NCBI GenBank assembly: GCA_022764085.1
Contig: JALERP010000092.1
Coordinates: forward strand, 1-33,754
Length of the DNA: 33,754 bases
Direction of reading: 5' to 3'
Source: Prevotella sp.
GTDB taxonomy: Bacteria; Bacteroidota; Bacteroidia; Bacteroidales; Bacteroidaceae
In this document: positions 14,801 through 22,838 of the stretch, in pieces
Layout: the number at the start of each line of letters is the position of its first letter
Position numbering within the stretch: position 1 is the stretch's first letter
The notes under the pieces: model-generated
What the model was told of the DNA's origin: nothing
Databases searched by the model: none
The model's input: only the letters and a program-made list of their open reading frames with translations
Position numbers and translations under genes: made by a program

Positions 14801-15871
14801 TCTAATTGATTGCAGCCAGACATCGAGAGACAAGTGGACCGCCTCATTGATATCTACATTGATTACTCCTTTCAGAGATTCGTGTTCTTCTGCTTTAAAG
14901 ACCCTTTTCGATGTGAGATCTATTCCTGACAAATCGATTTCTTTGGAGAAATCAATAGCTTCCCAATATCCAAATCCTTTTCCGTCAAAAACCGAAATTA
15001 CATCTTCAATATAGGAAATGTAGGTTTCAATTTTCTCAACTTCTAAAATTCTTTGTTGCACTTCATCTTGCATACCTGCACAAGTGTAGTTGCCCTGAAG
15101 GTCAAAGTTGTTTAATTTCGCGAACAGTCTCTCTTTATATGCACTAAGAAATCGATACTCAGGTTTAAAGGAAGGTTCATTGTAAATACTACAAATTGAA
15201 CCATCTTGATTTGTTGCTATTTTACTGCAATAATATTTATTTACTTCTCGCAACCCATCTCTTACCTGTTTGAGTTGGGCTGCAGGAATCCCATTAGTAA
15301 TCTTGAGCTCCGCGTGCTCTATGGAAACGAGCTTTCCTACATTTTTAATAAAAACATCAGAATTGATAAAGCTCTTGAAGCCGTCTGGATCATCGACTTT
15401 GATTCTTAATGTTGATGCTAATTTGATTTTCTTATAATAACGACCAGACACGACGATTCTTAAAGAGTCATTGGCAAAGGACTCTTTAAGACAGCATGAG
15501 ATACCAAATTTGTTAGGAAATCGTCTTCCAAGAGAATATATATCTTCAGCATGATCAAAGTTTTTCTCCTCATCTATTTCGTCTTCATTAGTGTTGATTC
15601 CATCTTCATCATCATAATCGTTTCCTGCAGTATCTGTCTCATTTGACTCAATCGACGAAGATTGGATATCTTCTTTTGATTGCAGCGGGAACAAAATTGC
15701 GGAGCTATAGATAGAACCTGGAGTTGTATTTAACACTTCTCCATAAGCGCATTCTGGATTGAGGACATCGTCATCTGTATGAAATACAGAATAGCGATAG
15801 TTACATCCACCAGGGCCAATAAGTTGCTCCTTGATGAATTGTTCAAGAGTGGCTCTTTTTTCTTTAATCAT
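11849..15871 (-). CDS. drmA: DrmA-like SF2 helicase
   Basis: A 1340-aa helicase similar to DrmA of DISARM. The first 600 residues carry no motif I recognise and include an acidic linker at about 77-103. The helicase core shows Walker A WFPTGGGKTEAYLG (about 658-671), the DEAH-type box QDELHLL (880-886), SSTATTR (motif III, 901-907), and a second RecA lobe with MISVGLDVSRF and motif VI QASSRVARE (1141-1149). A zinc ribbon is inserted between motifs I and II (CPWC at about 771, then C791 and C796). The length is typical of DrmA. The start overlaps the previous stop by 4 bp (ATGA), so translation is coupled to the 808-aa gene. It should unwind or move along invading DNA with the DrmB-like partner. 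Confidence 0.85.
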   Translation of the reverse strand: MIKEKRATLEQFIKEQLIGPGGCNYRYSVFHTDDDVLNPECAYGEVLNTTPGSIYSSAILFPLQSKEDIQSSSIESNETDTAGNDYDDEDGINTNEDEIDEEKNFDHAEDIYSLGRRFPNKFGISCCLKESFANDSLRIVVSGRYYKKIKLASTLRIKVDDPDGFKSFINSDVFIKNVGKLVSIEHAELKITNGIPAAQLKQVRDGLREVNKYYCSKIATNQDGSICSIYNEPSFKPEYRFLSAYKERLFAKLNNFDLQGNYTCAGMQDEVQQRILEVEKIETYISYIEDVISVFDGKGFGYWEAIDFSKEIDLSGIDLTSKRVFKAEEHESLKGVINVDINEAVHLSLDVWLQSIRNNGKLYLKVLLVNSSTEITSGDVRYFSIVNERINERSFFGVSIDISSPHLIEYHKENRYDANDQEANQLRFLYRSIKDYGVGHLCSVNWGLTDGVMHVWSEFLPKVETPDVEPIPRNKYDEQLDADGKISAKPYLNNPSCLQFKWLSVLSNVSNEEIKTGLLDFIDSYGEWIKSLCVEGNEIAKSNRDNCQKDYLRIRNNIEGFLSDDLRMQSFRLMNTAMFMQLWHNSSANKAQLQQDKAKLSFDYYKDKADDTTIFPGVHAAWRPFQLAFILLNLDGIFRRDDNQPWYERNELVDLVWFPTGGGKTEAYLGIIALTIINRRKVYGQKGYGTAALMRYTLRLLTTQQFQRALRLIMALEQIRLWNKPEYGLGNAEISIGLYVGSASLPNTNKDLIEETQNWAKTHGKVPLDLCPWCGSPIDPITKNNEQHFRCHNPKCTFGGRNAYPVRLCDEHIYNNPPTLLFGTVDKFAQLAHKVDSTASKDSRRLFHADGCLPPDLIIQDELHLLLGPLGSAVSLYECAIDELCSYKDKNGNIVRPKIISSTATTRNTSLQIRALYDRSVSIFPKNGVDYDDSFFAFYKRYKNVGDNHWTYIAKRKYIGVLPTGRTQMTTQIRLAAILFVHRALFELHHIENLYDTDFIKAADYYYTVISYFNSLKEVGKTDAQFYQEFTKYTRRLFKRVLRFSNMQECLYAYNDHFKKSELTGRLTGEEAVKELANAQNRQWDSKKRIPFQDEQGNWHHAQLPADMVLATNMISVGLDVSRFNTIIMNSMPRNIAEYIQASSRVAREKEGLVITLHNPFNQRDVSHFEKFREFHEKLYFYVEPISITPFSPKSVERFLPLYLAAIIRQKYDGLGNRKDAGNINQTLSDRLRKELKGYFSKREERSRILPQQEASLLTHDMLVIIHKQIDNCIDIWLDAANQKGQNLVYYISKFGRRNPSEVALFASPEDFEGDAPIDKWLVPNALRVIEPESVIHVIR

Positions 15872-18294
15872 AGTTCAATCTTTTTTATTGATTCAAACTT
15901 TATTTTTTGTTTCACATCCGATAAAATCTGCGCTATGTCCTGGGCATCTGAGATTCCCAATAGGTCTTTAGTTTCTTCACTTAACGCAGAGTAAACCTTG
16001 ACATAGTCGGATGATAGTAACGTCAAATTTAAGAAATGGCGAATAGATATCGTAACCGATTCTGTATCGCTTTTGGTACGTTCTTTTATTCGGCGAATCA
16101 CATTTATGTACGGAGGTCTAATGCCTAAATAATCTTCTATTAGATATTTCTGCATCTTCCTTGCTCTGGGAATGCCATAATCAGGGTCTAGCCATCTTTT
16201 GAAAGAATGGAAACTTATGATATAACGCTCATTAAAGTGACTCATTATCTCATCATATACAACCCTTTCTGACTTTTGTTTTACTCTTTTAGCTAACAAT
16301 ATCTTCCAGAGCTGAATATTAGAATTGATTTCTTCTTGAGATAGCCCGTAAGAGGGCTGTTCCTTAAACAGTCTCTCGCTTTTTGTATCTTTATCACGCT
16401 CGGCTTCTATGTGTTTTTTTACGATTAACTTCACTAATGGAGCTATCGGTTGAATGCGTAAATTTTCATACGACTCATATATATCACATAAGTCTGACAA
16501 GGGAGCTATTCCTTGTGACCCATTATACTCATACAGCATCCATTCCGATTTCCCATATGAATGGTTTACATTATCAATAGTTGTGACGCAAATCTGAGGA
16601 ACAGATCTATTGGCATTTCGGTCGAGCTCCTCTTCTCTTGTGTCTTCTGGCAATTTTTTCGTTGGTCTTTTATATTCTATAAGGATAGGCTTCATCTCCA
16701 AATCGCGAAATTCAGATTTAAGAATCCTTCTAATTGCTTTACCATAATTGTATTTTCCCCAGTCATAATAAGACCGTAGAAGAAAATAGTTTGATATTTC
16801 AACTAGTTTCTGTCCTTTATTAATACAGAATGGATCAAAAGAGTTGGGATACTTATGAAATATGCTTTCAGTATAGTCATTCCTAAATGACAAGACTAAG
16901 ATCTTTTGTTGTTGAATCTCGTTCACATATTCTCCATTAATTTGATATCCTCTCAAATGGCCAAATGTTCCGAAAGAAACATTTCTTGCTTGATACTGAT
17001 TGATAAGCACATCCTTGAACATATATTGCAATTCAAGTGCGATACCATAACCAAAAACGACAAAGACGTCCTCGTTGTACACAAAGTGTCTCAGAAAAGA
17101 ATCGATAGATTCACTCCACAGTTTACGATTTATATCAAAAATCTCGCCAATTGAGTCCTTGTCAGCTTCTGTCTCTTCAGCAAGTTTATCCTCATAATAT
17201 GATATTGACTCATCAGATATACATAATGCCATCTCATTACGACGAAATACATAACGGTCTAGTCCTAATGTCATATCGTCCAAAAGTGCTTCATAATCCA
17301 TCTGAAGTTCATCCATATCCTTTCCGAGCATAAGCATATGTTGATTTTGCTTTCCTTCCCCATTAAGAAGAAGAGATTCTTCATATGTAAAGGAGATGAA
17401 TTCAAACGTATCATCATTAATTTGGACACGCTCTTTCATTCTTTGCTTGAAATCCAGTAGCCGCCTAAGCCTATATGGCTTTCTTGAAAAAGAGAAAAAG
17501 AATACGTTTCTCAATCCTGTACCAGCATCAACAAAATCATCAAAATATGGTTTCTGTAATATATCGGCACAGAATTTCGAATAACGACCATCAGCTGTCT
17601 TGGAAGGAAATACGACAAGGTTTTCAATCCTAACTGTATTTTCATTGTCCATGAAAGTATTATAGAAGTCATCTGCATCTGATGCCACCAACTTTAATGG
17701 ACACGACGAACTAGATGAATCTTTCAGCCCGGATACAGTATTTGATAGATACCAATATTTGTTAACCGTTTTCCGATTCCAAGACCTTCTAGCCTCATTA
17801 TACTCATCAAAACACTTCTTGATATTATCTGAATATAACAAAGTGATTCCTCTGCATTTGCTACTATAATCTTTAATCGATTTCTTTATTATGGAACAAA
17901 AATCTTGCTCAAACTTATGGTTTTCCCTAAGAAGCAAGTGCTGCTTTCTCGTTTTTACATCAGAAGGTATATAAAGAGAGTCCTTTTTCAGTTTTGAGTA
18001 TAAGAACGATTTCCACTCCTCGCTACTATAACATCCCAGTTTAAGACATACAAAATCCTCACAGAGCTCCTGACTATATGGCTTACATATAGGAAAATAT
18101 ACTACAGGAACTCTCAACTCATCGTCTTCGCGATTAATGAAATAATCTATTATAAGATTGACTGTAAGCAGTAAATTGCGAACAGCATCTACCTCCTCAG
18201 GGACTCTCCTGAGTTTCATGATTTCAAGAATACTCTCGAAATCAGAATCGTGGGTGCTTAATGCTTTATTGAAATCCATATGGCTACTTAACAT
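15868..18294 (-). CDS. Large protein of unknown function, possibly DrmE-like
   Basis: An 808-aa protein without a domain I can identify securely. It is rich in Asp, Glu, Lys and Tyr, soluble, with no membrane segments. I see no HxKx4D phospholipase motif, no methyltransferase DPPY/NPPY motif and no Walker A. A compact segment, FGTFGHLRGYQINGEY, lies near the middle. The segment YDEIMSHFNERYIISFHSFKRW at about 690-720 could be a helix-turn-helix. Some DISARM systems contain a protein of about this size and unknown function (DrmE); size and position fit, but I cannot confirm homology. It overlaps the NERD-helicase gene by 11 bp and the DrmA-like gene by 4 bp, so it is an integral part of the operon. 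Confidence 0.6.
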   Translation of the reverse strand: MLSSHMDFNKALSTHDSDFESILEIMKLRRVPEEVDAVRNLLLTVNLIIDYFINREDDELRVPVVYFPICKPYSQELCEDFVCLKLGCYSSEEWKSFLYSKLKKDSLYIPSDVKTRKQHLLLRENHKFEQDFCSIIKKSIKDYSSKCRGITLLYSDNIKKCFDEYNEARRSWNRKTVNKYWYLSNTVSGLKDSSSSSCPLKLVASDADDFYNTFMDNENTVRIENLVVFPSKTADGRYSKFCADILQKPYFDDFVDAGTGLRNVFFFSFSRKPYRLRRLLDFKQRMKERVQINDDTFEFISFTYEESLLLNGEGKQNQHMLMLGKDMDELQMDYEALLDDMTLGLDRYVFRRNEMALCISDESISYYEDKLAEETEADKDSIGEIFDINRKLWSESIDSFLRHFVYNEDVFVVFGYGIALELQYMFKDVLINQYQARNVSFGTFGHLRGYQINGEYVNEIQQQKILVLSFRNDYTESIFHKYPNSFDPFCINKGQKLVEISNYFLLRSYYDWGKYNYGKAIRRILKSEFRDLEMKPILIEYKRPTKKLPEDTREEELDRNANRSVPQICVTTIDNVNHSYGKSEWMLYEYNGSQGIAPLSDLCDIYESYENLRIQPIAPLVKLIVKKHIEAERDKDTKSERLFKEQPSYGLSQEEINSNIQLWKILLAKRVKQKSERVVYDEIMSHFNERYIISFHSFKRWLDPDYGIPRARKMQKYLIEDYLGIRPPYINVIRRIKERTKSDTESVTISIRHFLNLTLLSSDYVKVYSALSEETKDLLGISDAQDIAQILSDVKQKIKFESIKKIEL

Positions 18295-20029
18295 TATAGA
18301 TTATTACCTGCAGTTCCATCATTGCCCGAGTGAAACCAACATAAACTTCATAAATAAAATTCTGGAAATCGCCAATTGTGCACATCCCAGGTATTATGAG
18401 AATAACTTTATTCGTTTCTAATCCCTTATATTTAAGTATGCTGGTGAACGGAACACTCGACTTATCAGGATTGTATATATCATTTTCATCAAGACAATGA
18501 ATACCAGACTTGCATTGTAGAGAGTCGAAAACATTCATACTTTCGTCATTTTTAGACATGATGTGCTTGAATGTTGAATGAGCTAGAACTACAGTGTTTT
18601 CGATATCCGTTGATTGTTTTATAGCATTGCGAAATGCGCGAGAAAACTCTTTTGTTATATCTGCTTTGATAACATTCAGGTATGAATGATCACATAGGCA
18701 CAAGTTGTCTAAAAATTCAGAGTACGCTTTGTTATCATCTATAGTCAAAATGCTGTTAGCTATAGCTACTATCTCTTTATTTGTAATAACTCTTTTATTC
18801 TCATTTAATTTATAATGTACGGCATTGGATAACAAATCGGAAACCAAATCTTCAATATGTCTATATGAACTATTGAATCCCTGTTCAATATCATAAAACA
18901 GCAGATAGTTGCCTGTTGCTATGCCACAACCAGTTTTTGAGCTCAAGAAGTTAAGCATTGGCAATAATCCTTTATCTGCAATGTCTTGTGCTTCATCCAC
19001 TATAACGTAATCATATTTTTTTATCTTCCCTGTGGTTAATATATGGGTTACGTTTTCGGAATTAAAATCTTCAAGCATAGTCTCCGATGGGTTATTTAAT
19101 GAAGACAAGAACCTTCCAAAAGTGTAAACCTCGCAATTGTACAGATCTTCTTGTACCAAATCCTCTTTTACTCTGGCATGCAATAGGACATTCTGGCACA
19201 AATACAGCCCTTTTAACCCATTATGCTTTTTGATAAAAGCTTTAGCCATTGTGGTTTTTCCTGTGCCAGGACCACCTTCAATGATGATACGTTTATTCCT
19301 TGACAGTCCTTCCAAAATGTCCAAATTTTCAATGTGCAACCAATTCAAGACTTCCGCCAATGTTGATTGGGCATAACGGCTTTTATCTTCAATTGTTGGA
19401 GATAAGACATCCACAATTTCAGACAATTCATCTTCACTCAAAACATTTACATACTGACCTTTAGTAGAATTTTGACGCGACTCATCTAAGATATTCTCAA
19501 AGAAATCTGCGATGGAAACACTTTCATCTTCTTGACATTCCTTATCCCACAGCCAAAAGCTCTGATCAACATGCTCATTTCGGCTTGTGAAATCCATTTT
19601 TTGATGAGGGAAAGCTACAGCATAATCAACAAACATTTGGTCGCCATTAAGTACATTATGATTTAACAGCGCCCATTTGTAGTGAGAGGCTTGATCAAAG
19701 GGGGACGATTTCATCGGCGTTAATGTTCCGTTTTTACCGGAATAATAGTAACGGCCTTGAATGACTTGTATAGAGCCGCCTTTTACCTCTAAGACTATTG
19801 CGCCTTTCTCGCAAATCAATAGAAAATCAATCTGAATTTCAGACTGTCCTGCAAATTGAATAGGCAATGATAAATCGTACCACACATACCAATGAAGACG
19901 ACTTCTTTCACAATCAGCTTGAATACGTTTATACATATCAGCCTCACCTTGAAGAATAGAACCATCTTCATGGCGACTTATCACTTGGTCCAAAGTGCCA
20001 ACCCTGCGAGATTTATTTATGTAAGGCAT
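18284..20029 (-). CDS. NERD nuclease domain fused to SF1 helicase
   Basis: A 581-aa fusion. Residues about 10-120 form a NERD (nuclease-related) domain, with EIQIDFLLI and the E-x-K pair in VLEVKGG followed by DQASHYKW. The rest is a UvrD-like SF1 helicase, with Walker A IEGGPGTGKTTMAK (about 251-264), motif II DYVIVDEAQDI (about 340-350) and motif VI VYVGFTRAMMEL near the end. I chose the ATG at 20029, which lies 1 bp after the previous stop (TAA-T-ATG); an ATG at 20080 in frame would overlap that gene by 50 bp. NERD-helicase fusions occur often in defence islands. Together with the DrmA-like protein the operon has two helicases of different superfamilies. I infer DNA degradation or sensing of DNA ends. 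Confidence 0.8.
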   Translation of the reverse strand: MPYINKSRRVGTLDQVISRHEDGSILQGEADMYKRIQADCERSRLHWYVWYDLSLPIQFAGQSEIQIDFLLICEKGAIVLEVKGGSIQVIQGRYYYSGKNGTLTPMKSSPFDQASHYKWALLNHNVLNGDQMFVDYAVAFPHQKMDFTSRNEHVDQSFWLWDKECQEDESVSIADFFENILDESRQNSTKGQYVNVLSEDELSEIVDVLSPTIEDKSRYAQSTLAEVLNWLHIENLDILEGLSRNKRIIIEGGPGTGKTTMAKAFIKKHNGLKGLYLCQNVLLHARVKEDLVQEDLYNCEVYTFGRFLSSLNNPSETMLEDFNSENVTHILTTGKIKKYDYVIVDEAQDIADKGLLPMLNFLSSKTGCGIATGNYLLFYDIEQGFNSSYRHIEDLVSDLLSNAVHYKLNENKRVITNKEIVAIANSILTIDDNKAYSEFLDNLCLCDHSYLNVIKADITKEFSRAFRNAIKQSTDIENTVVLAHSTFKHIMSKNDESMNVFDSLQCKSGIHCLDENDIYNPDKSSVPFTSILKYKGLETNKVILIIPGMCTIGDFQNFIYEVYVGFTRAMMELQVIIYNVK

Positions 20030-20030
20030 A

Positions 20031-20708
20031 TTATCTAATGATGTTATGAAGAGCCACGCCTTCGATTGAACATTGCTCAAAGAAATACGATAGCACTCTA
20101 AGACAACTTGAAGTACGTCTTTTTTGTGTTGATTCTGAAAGGATTGTCATATAATCCTTTAAATCCGTATCTCTTTTCATTAAAGATAAGATCACTTTTG
20201 AATAGAACGGGTCCCTTAGTTGCGCCAAAGCAAGATATTTTCTTTGTAATTCGTCTTCAACACATGGAAATACGTATCCTATTGCAGATAAATACCATAG
20301 TTCTTTTCTATAGACAGCAAGTCCCAGTTGGGCAGCTGTTTTAACCTGATTTTCACCATATTTAGTCAATGCGACAGTGTTATCTTTGTAGCTATTGTCA
20401 GCATGTAAAGCTGTAGCTATTTCAATCAGAGACATTCCAGGATTTTGCTTATCTCTTAAAACTCTACATATGTTATTAGTACAGTCTTCTATACTGCTCA
20501 ACTGAGTAATATCTTTAGATAATATAGCATCTAAAATGGGATGTTCTGCTAAATACGATATATACTCTTTGAGCGCATACTTCTGAATTTGCATTACATA
20601 GTCTATAACTGCATCCTCAGAAAAATACGGCGCGTTATCAAGCAATATGTTTGTTGATTCATCCTCAAATTTTTTCGAGAAGAAATCACGAATTGTAAAT
20701 GTCGTCAT
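20031..20708 (-). CDS. Unknown defence-operon protein, 225 aa
   Basis: No family is recognised. The protein looks all-helical and soluble. A segment at about 95-160 (GMSLIEIATALHADNSYKDN ... LTKYGENQVKTAAQLGLAVY) resembles a winged-helix regulator or adaptor, so DNA binding is possible. I chose the ATG at 20708, which overlaps the stop of the radical SAM gene as ATGA; the frame is also open to 20747, but that adds only an overlap. Its tight coupling on both sides (4-bp overlap upstream, 1-bp gap downstream) suggests an adaptor that acts with the radical SAM protein or the NERD helicase. Confidence 0.65.
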   Translation of the reverse strand: MTTFTIRDFFSKKFEDESTNILLDNAPYFSEDAVIDYVMQIQKYALKEYISYLAEHPILDAILSKDITQLSSIEDCTNNICRVLRDKQNPGMSLIEIATALHADNSYKDNTVALTKYGENQVKTAAQLGLAVYRKELWYLSAIGYVFPCVEDELQRKYLALAQLRDPFYSKVILSLMKRDTDLKDYMTILSESTQKRRTSSCLRVLSYFFEQCSIEGVALHNIIR

Positions 20709-22207
20709 AGCTTGGATGTTTGAGTGTTTATAGAAGCGCTTTCCCACAACGAAGAGTCTATCATTTGTTTAAATGACAGATTGAAGAATGATAGAAATAG
20801 ACGCTTATGATGATGGAATTTTAATAGGAAATCGTGCACACTCTTCAGCGGCAAGCAAATCTTTTTGTCATCATAATAACCCATTTCAAGATCTTCAAGG
20901 AACTCATCGTATGACTTTAATCTCTCATGTTTGATTCCAAGAGTATGTTCCTCCCAGTATGTTTGATTCTTATAACAGAATTGCCAGAAGGAAAGATTCC
21001 TGTAAAATCCTGGTTGGTTGCACCATCTCGCAATTTGCACATATATGTTCGATATTGGAGCCTTCTTATAATCTTCATGCCGCATAATATAGCCTAAGCA
21101 TCCGTATCTCATCAGCACACAAATCCGCATGAATATTTGAGCAATATCCAATTGGAATTTCTTGTCATCATTTGTATTTTGTTGAAAACCACAAAAGAGA
21201 TAAAACTTGGTCTCTTTTTTGGGACAATGAAATTTCCAAATTTTCAGGGCTTTCTCTATCAACTTTCTATCATGCCAATTGTCAAATGCAAAAATAAAAT
21301 CGCCATGGTAATTAGCATGGGCTAATTTCTTTGCCATGTCCTCACCACGTTTATTTTGTGCAATCAAACGTTCATCTAAACCCTGTCGGAATTGAAAGGG
21401 CCTTCCTGTTGCAATCAGCTCGTCAAGTAATTTTTCCCAATAAGGTGATGCCAAGAAATTATCATCCCATAAATAAATATAAGGACGCACCAACCTTCCT
21501 TTCTCGTCTCTCTCTTGATCGAGAAAGTCATTAAGATTGGAATATGGCATTGCTTTCCGTTCCAATTTATTTACACAGAAAGGACATCTGCGGAAACAGC
21601 CTCTAGTTAGGAATCCAATTGAATATTCCTTGTAATCCTTGTAGTATTTTGCAGATGACTTCAATGTTTCCATGATGGATATATATTCATCATAAAGATG
21701 GTAATCTGGCATTTGGGTCCGCATATCTATTCCATGAGTACCAGACTTATTCTTTAGCCTATTAAGAAAAACATCATTTTCAAGCCTGTGCATATCTTCT
21801 TCGCGTTTTTCAGCGAAGCCATCTTCAATTGAAAGATTAGCATAACTGCCAGTACCACCGAGACGCACTTTTCTTGATAATTCTTTATCATTTAAAAGGG
21901 TTCTCAATAATACTGGAGGTTTATCTAATGTAAACGAAAAGACGCAAGACACATAGACTAAATCCAAATCTTGCAACATCTCAAAATTGCTTTCATTGGT
22001 AAGAAGCTCATAAGTATTAACTTTAGCTGATTCTATTTCTGGATTTTTACGTACAAATCCATTATCACGTAAATATCCTGCAATCTTAAGAAGGGCAAGA
22101 TTAGGATGACGCGTACCGTTACATAACAAGTCCGCGTCTACAAGTCCAATATGATATATTCTCTTATGTTGTCTTTTTGCAGTCATCTGTTCATCTATTA
22201 TACTCAC
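20705..22207 (-). CDS. Radical SAM enzyme in the defence operon
   Basis: A 500-aa radical SAM protein. The cluster motif CxxxCxxC is clear in TRGCFRRCPFCVNK (C204, C208, C211). Downstream, IYLWDDNFLASPYW (244-257) matches the conserved strand seen in the COG1032-like group. The N-terminus (LVDADLLCNGTRHPNLALLKIAGYL ... LVYVSCVFS) looks like the Rossmann-type domain that in relatives binds cobalamin, but no DxHxxG motif is visible, so B12 binding is doubtful. Translation starts at GTG 22207, embedded in the previous gene's ATGTGA end; an ATG 21 bp further in is an alternative. Substrate unknown. I infer modification of a nucleic acid or of a partner protein. It is not a viperin by its motifs as far as I can see. 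Confidence 0.8.
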   Translation of the reverse strand: MSIIDEQMTAKRQHKRIYHIGLVDADLLCNGTRHPNLALLKIAGYLRDNGFVRKNPEIESAKVNTYELLTNESNFEMLQDLDLVYVSCVFSFTLDKPPVLLRTLLNDKELSRKVRLGGTGSYANLSIEDGFAEKREEDMHRLENDVFLNRLKNKSGTHGIDMRTQMPDYHLYDEYISIMETLKSSAKYYKDYKEYSIGFLTRGCFRRCPFCVNKLERKAMPYSNLNDFLDQERDEKGRLVRPYIYLWDDNFLASPYWEKLLDELIATGRPFQFRQGLDERLIAQNKRGEDMAKKLAHANYHGDFIFAFDNWHDRKLIEKALKIWKFHCPKKETKFYLFCGFQQNTNDDKKFQLDIAQIFMRICVLMRYGCLGYIMRHEDYKKAPISNIYVQIARWCNQPGFYRNLSFWQFCYKNQTYWEEHTLGIKHERLKSYDEFLEDLEMGYYDDKKICLPLKSVHDFLLKFHHHKRLFLSFFNLSFKQMIDSSLWESASINTQTSKL

Positions 22208-22539
22208 ATGGTAAGAACTTTAGTCTTATCGCAAGCTGCTATACAAAGCATCAATTCATTATCTACGAGTATGAGTAAATCATCTTCATTAGACCATTCA
22301 ACCAAGTCCTCAAATCCACCATATTGATCAGATTTAGGATTAAAGACCTGGCACGATTGACCAGATTCCAATATTGTAATTAATCCTTTGTTTTGCACTT
22401 CCTTCTCCTCTATATCAGCTCTAGTTTGACCTATATGAGAAAACTCCATCAAGCTATCACAAATTTGCCATGCAACCTCATGCGTCATTACATAACCCAC
22501 TAGCAGATTAGCGGGTATATTAGTCTTAATGCCTTCCAT
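22204..22539 (-). CDS. Small unknown protein, 111 aa
   Basis: An acidic, soluble protein with no recognised domain. The central part (ITILESGQSCQVFNPKSDQY, then LLILVDNELMLCIAA) looks like a small beta-rich fold. It starts 4 bp after the XRE-regulator stop and its end overlaps the radical SAM start (ATGTGA). Because it sits between regulator and enzymes, it might be a co-regulator, a sensor or a small partner of the radical SAM enzyme; none of this can be shown here. Confidence 0.6.
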   Translation of the reverse strand: MEGIKTNIPANLLVGYVMTHEVAWQICDSLMEFSHIGQTRADIEEKEVQNKGLITILESGQSCQVFNPKSDQYGGFEDLVEWSNEDDLLILVDNELMLCIAACDKTKVLTM

Positions 22540-22543
22540 TGTT

Positions 22544-22804
22544 TTAAAATTGTAATCCGTTGTTGTTCGGAAGTTTAATGTAAACCATGGGCTGGTCTTC
22601 TATGGTTGATTGTAGGAGATCCTTGACATCAACCTGCAACACCCTCGCTATTTCAACAAGGGTTTCCAAAGATGGTTGGCTGCGGTTAGTACACCATTTA
22701 GATATGGTGGCTTCACCTTTGCCTAGTTGTTCTGCGAGCCATTTGCTTGTCTTGCGTTGCTCTACAAGAACGACCTTAATTCGATTTAAACCTTTATTAC
22801 TCAT
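22544..22804 (-). CDS. XRE-family HTH regulator, first gene of the defence operon
   Basis: An 86-aa Cro/C1-type helix-turn-helix protein: RIKVVLVEQRKTSKWLAEQL, then GKGEATISKWCTNRSQPSLE as the recognition helix region, and LVEIARVLQVDVKDLL. The C-terminal tail (about 65-86) is short. It is the promoter-proximal gene of the operon, 26 bp downstream of a consensus -7 box, so it probably represses its own promoter and with it the whole system. Many defence operons are held down this way. Other roles, such as an antitoxin-like partner of the 111-aa protein, are possible. Confidence 0.85.
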   Translation of the reverse strand: MSNKGLNRIKVVLVEQRKTSKWLAEQLGKGEATISKWCTNRSQPSLETLVEIARVLQVDVKDLLQSTIEDQPMVYIKLPNNNGLQF

Positions 22805-22830
22805 GATGTGTTATAATGGGTTTTGTGCTC

Positions 22831-22838
22831 CAAAGTTA
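22831..22838 (-). promoter_or_regulatory. -7 promoter box of the defence operon
   Basis: On the - strand TAACTTTG matches TAnnTTTG and lies 26 bp before the XRE regulator ATG. The wider string ATAACTTTG is identical to the one at 2919-2927. The region upstream is very AT-rich; no sure -33 box. The short leader leaves room for the regulator to bind over the start site. Confidence 0.65.

Noticed and set aside
20705..22207. Viperin-type antiviral enzyme
   Set aside because: The protein is longer (500 aa), has an N-terminal Rossmann-like part and different flanking motifs; only the general radical SAM motif is shared.
9093..22804. Calling the operon simply DISARM
   Set aside because: DrmA- and DrmB-like proteins are present, but no methyltransferase motif (DPPY/NPPY) and no HKD phospholipase motif was seen, and four further genes are foreign to that system.
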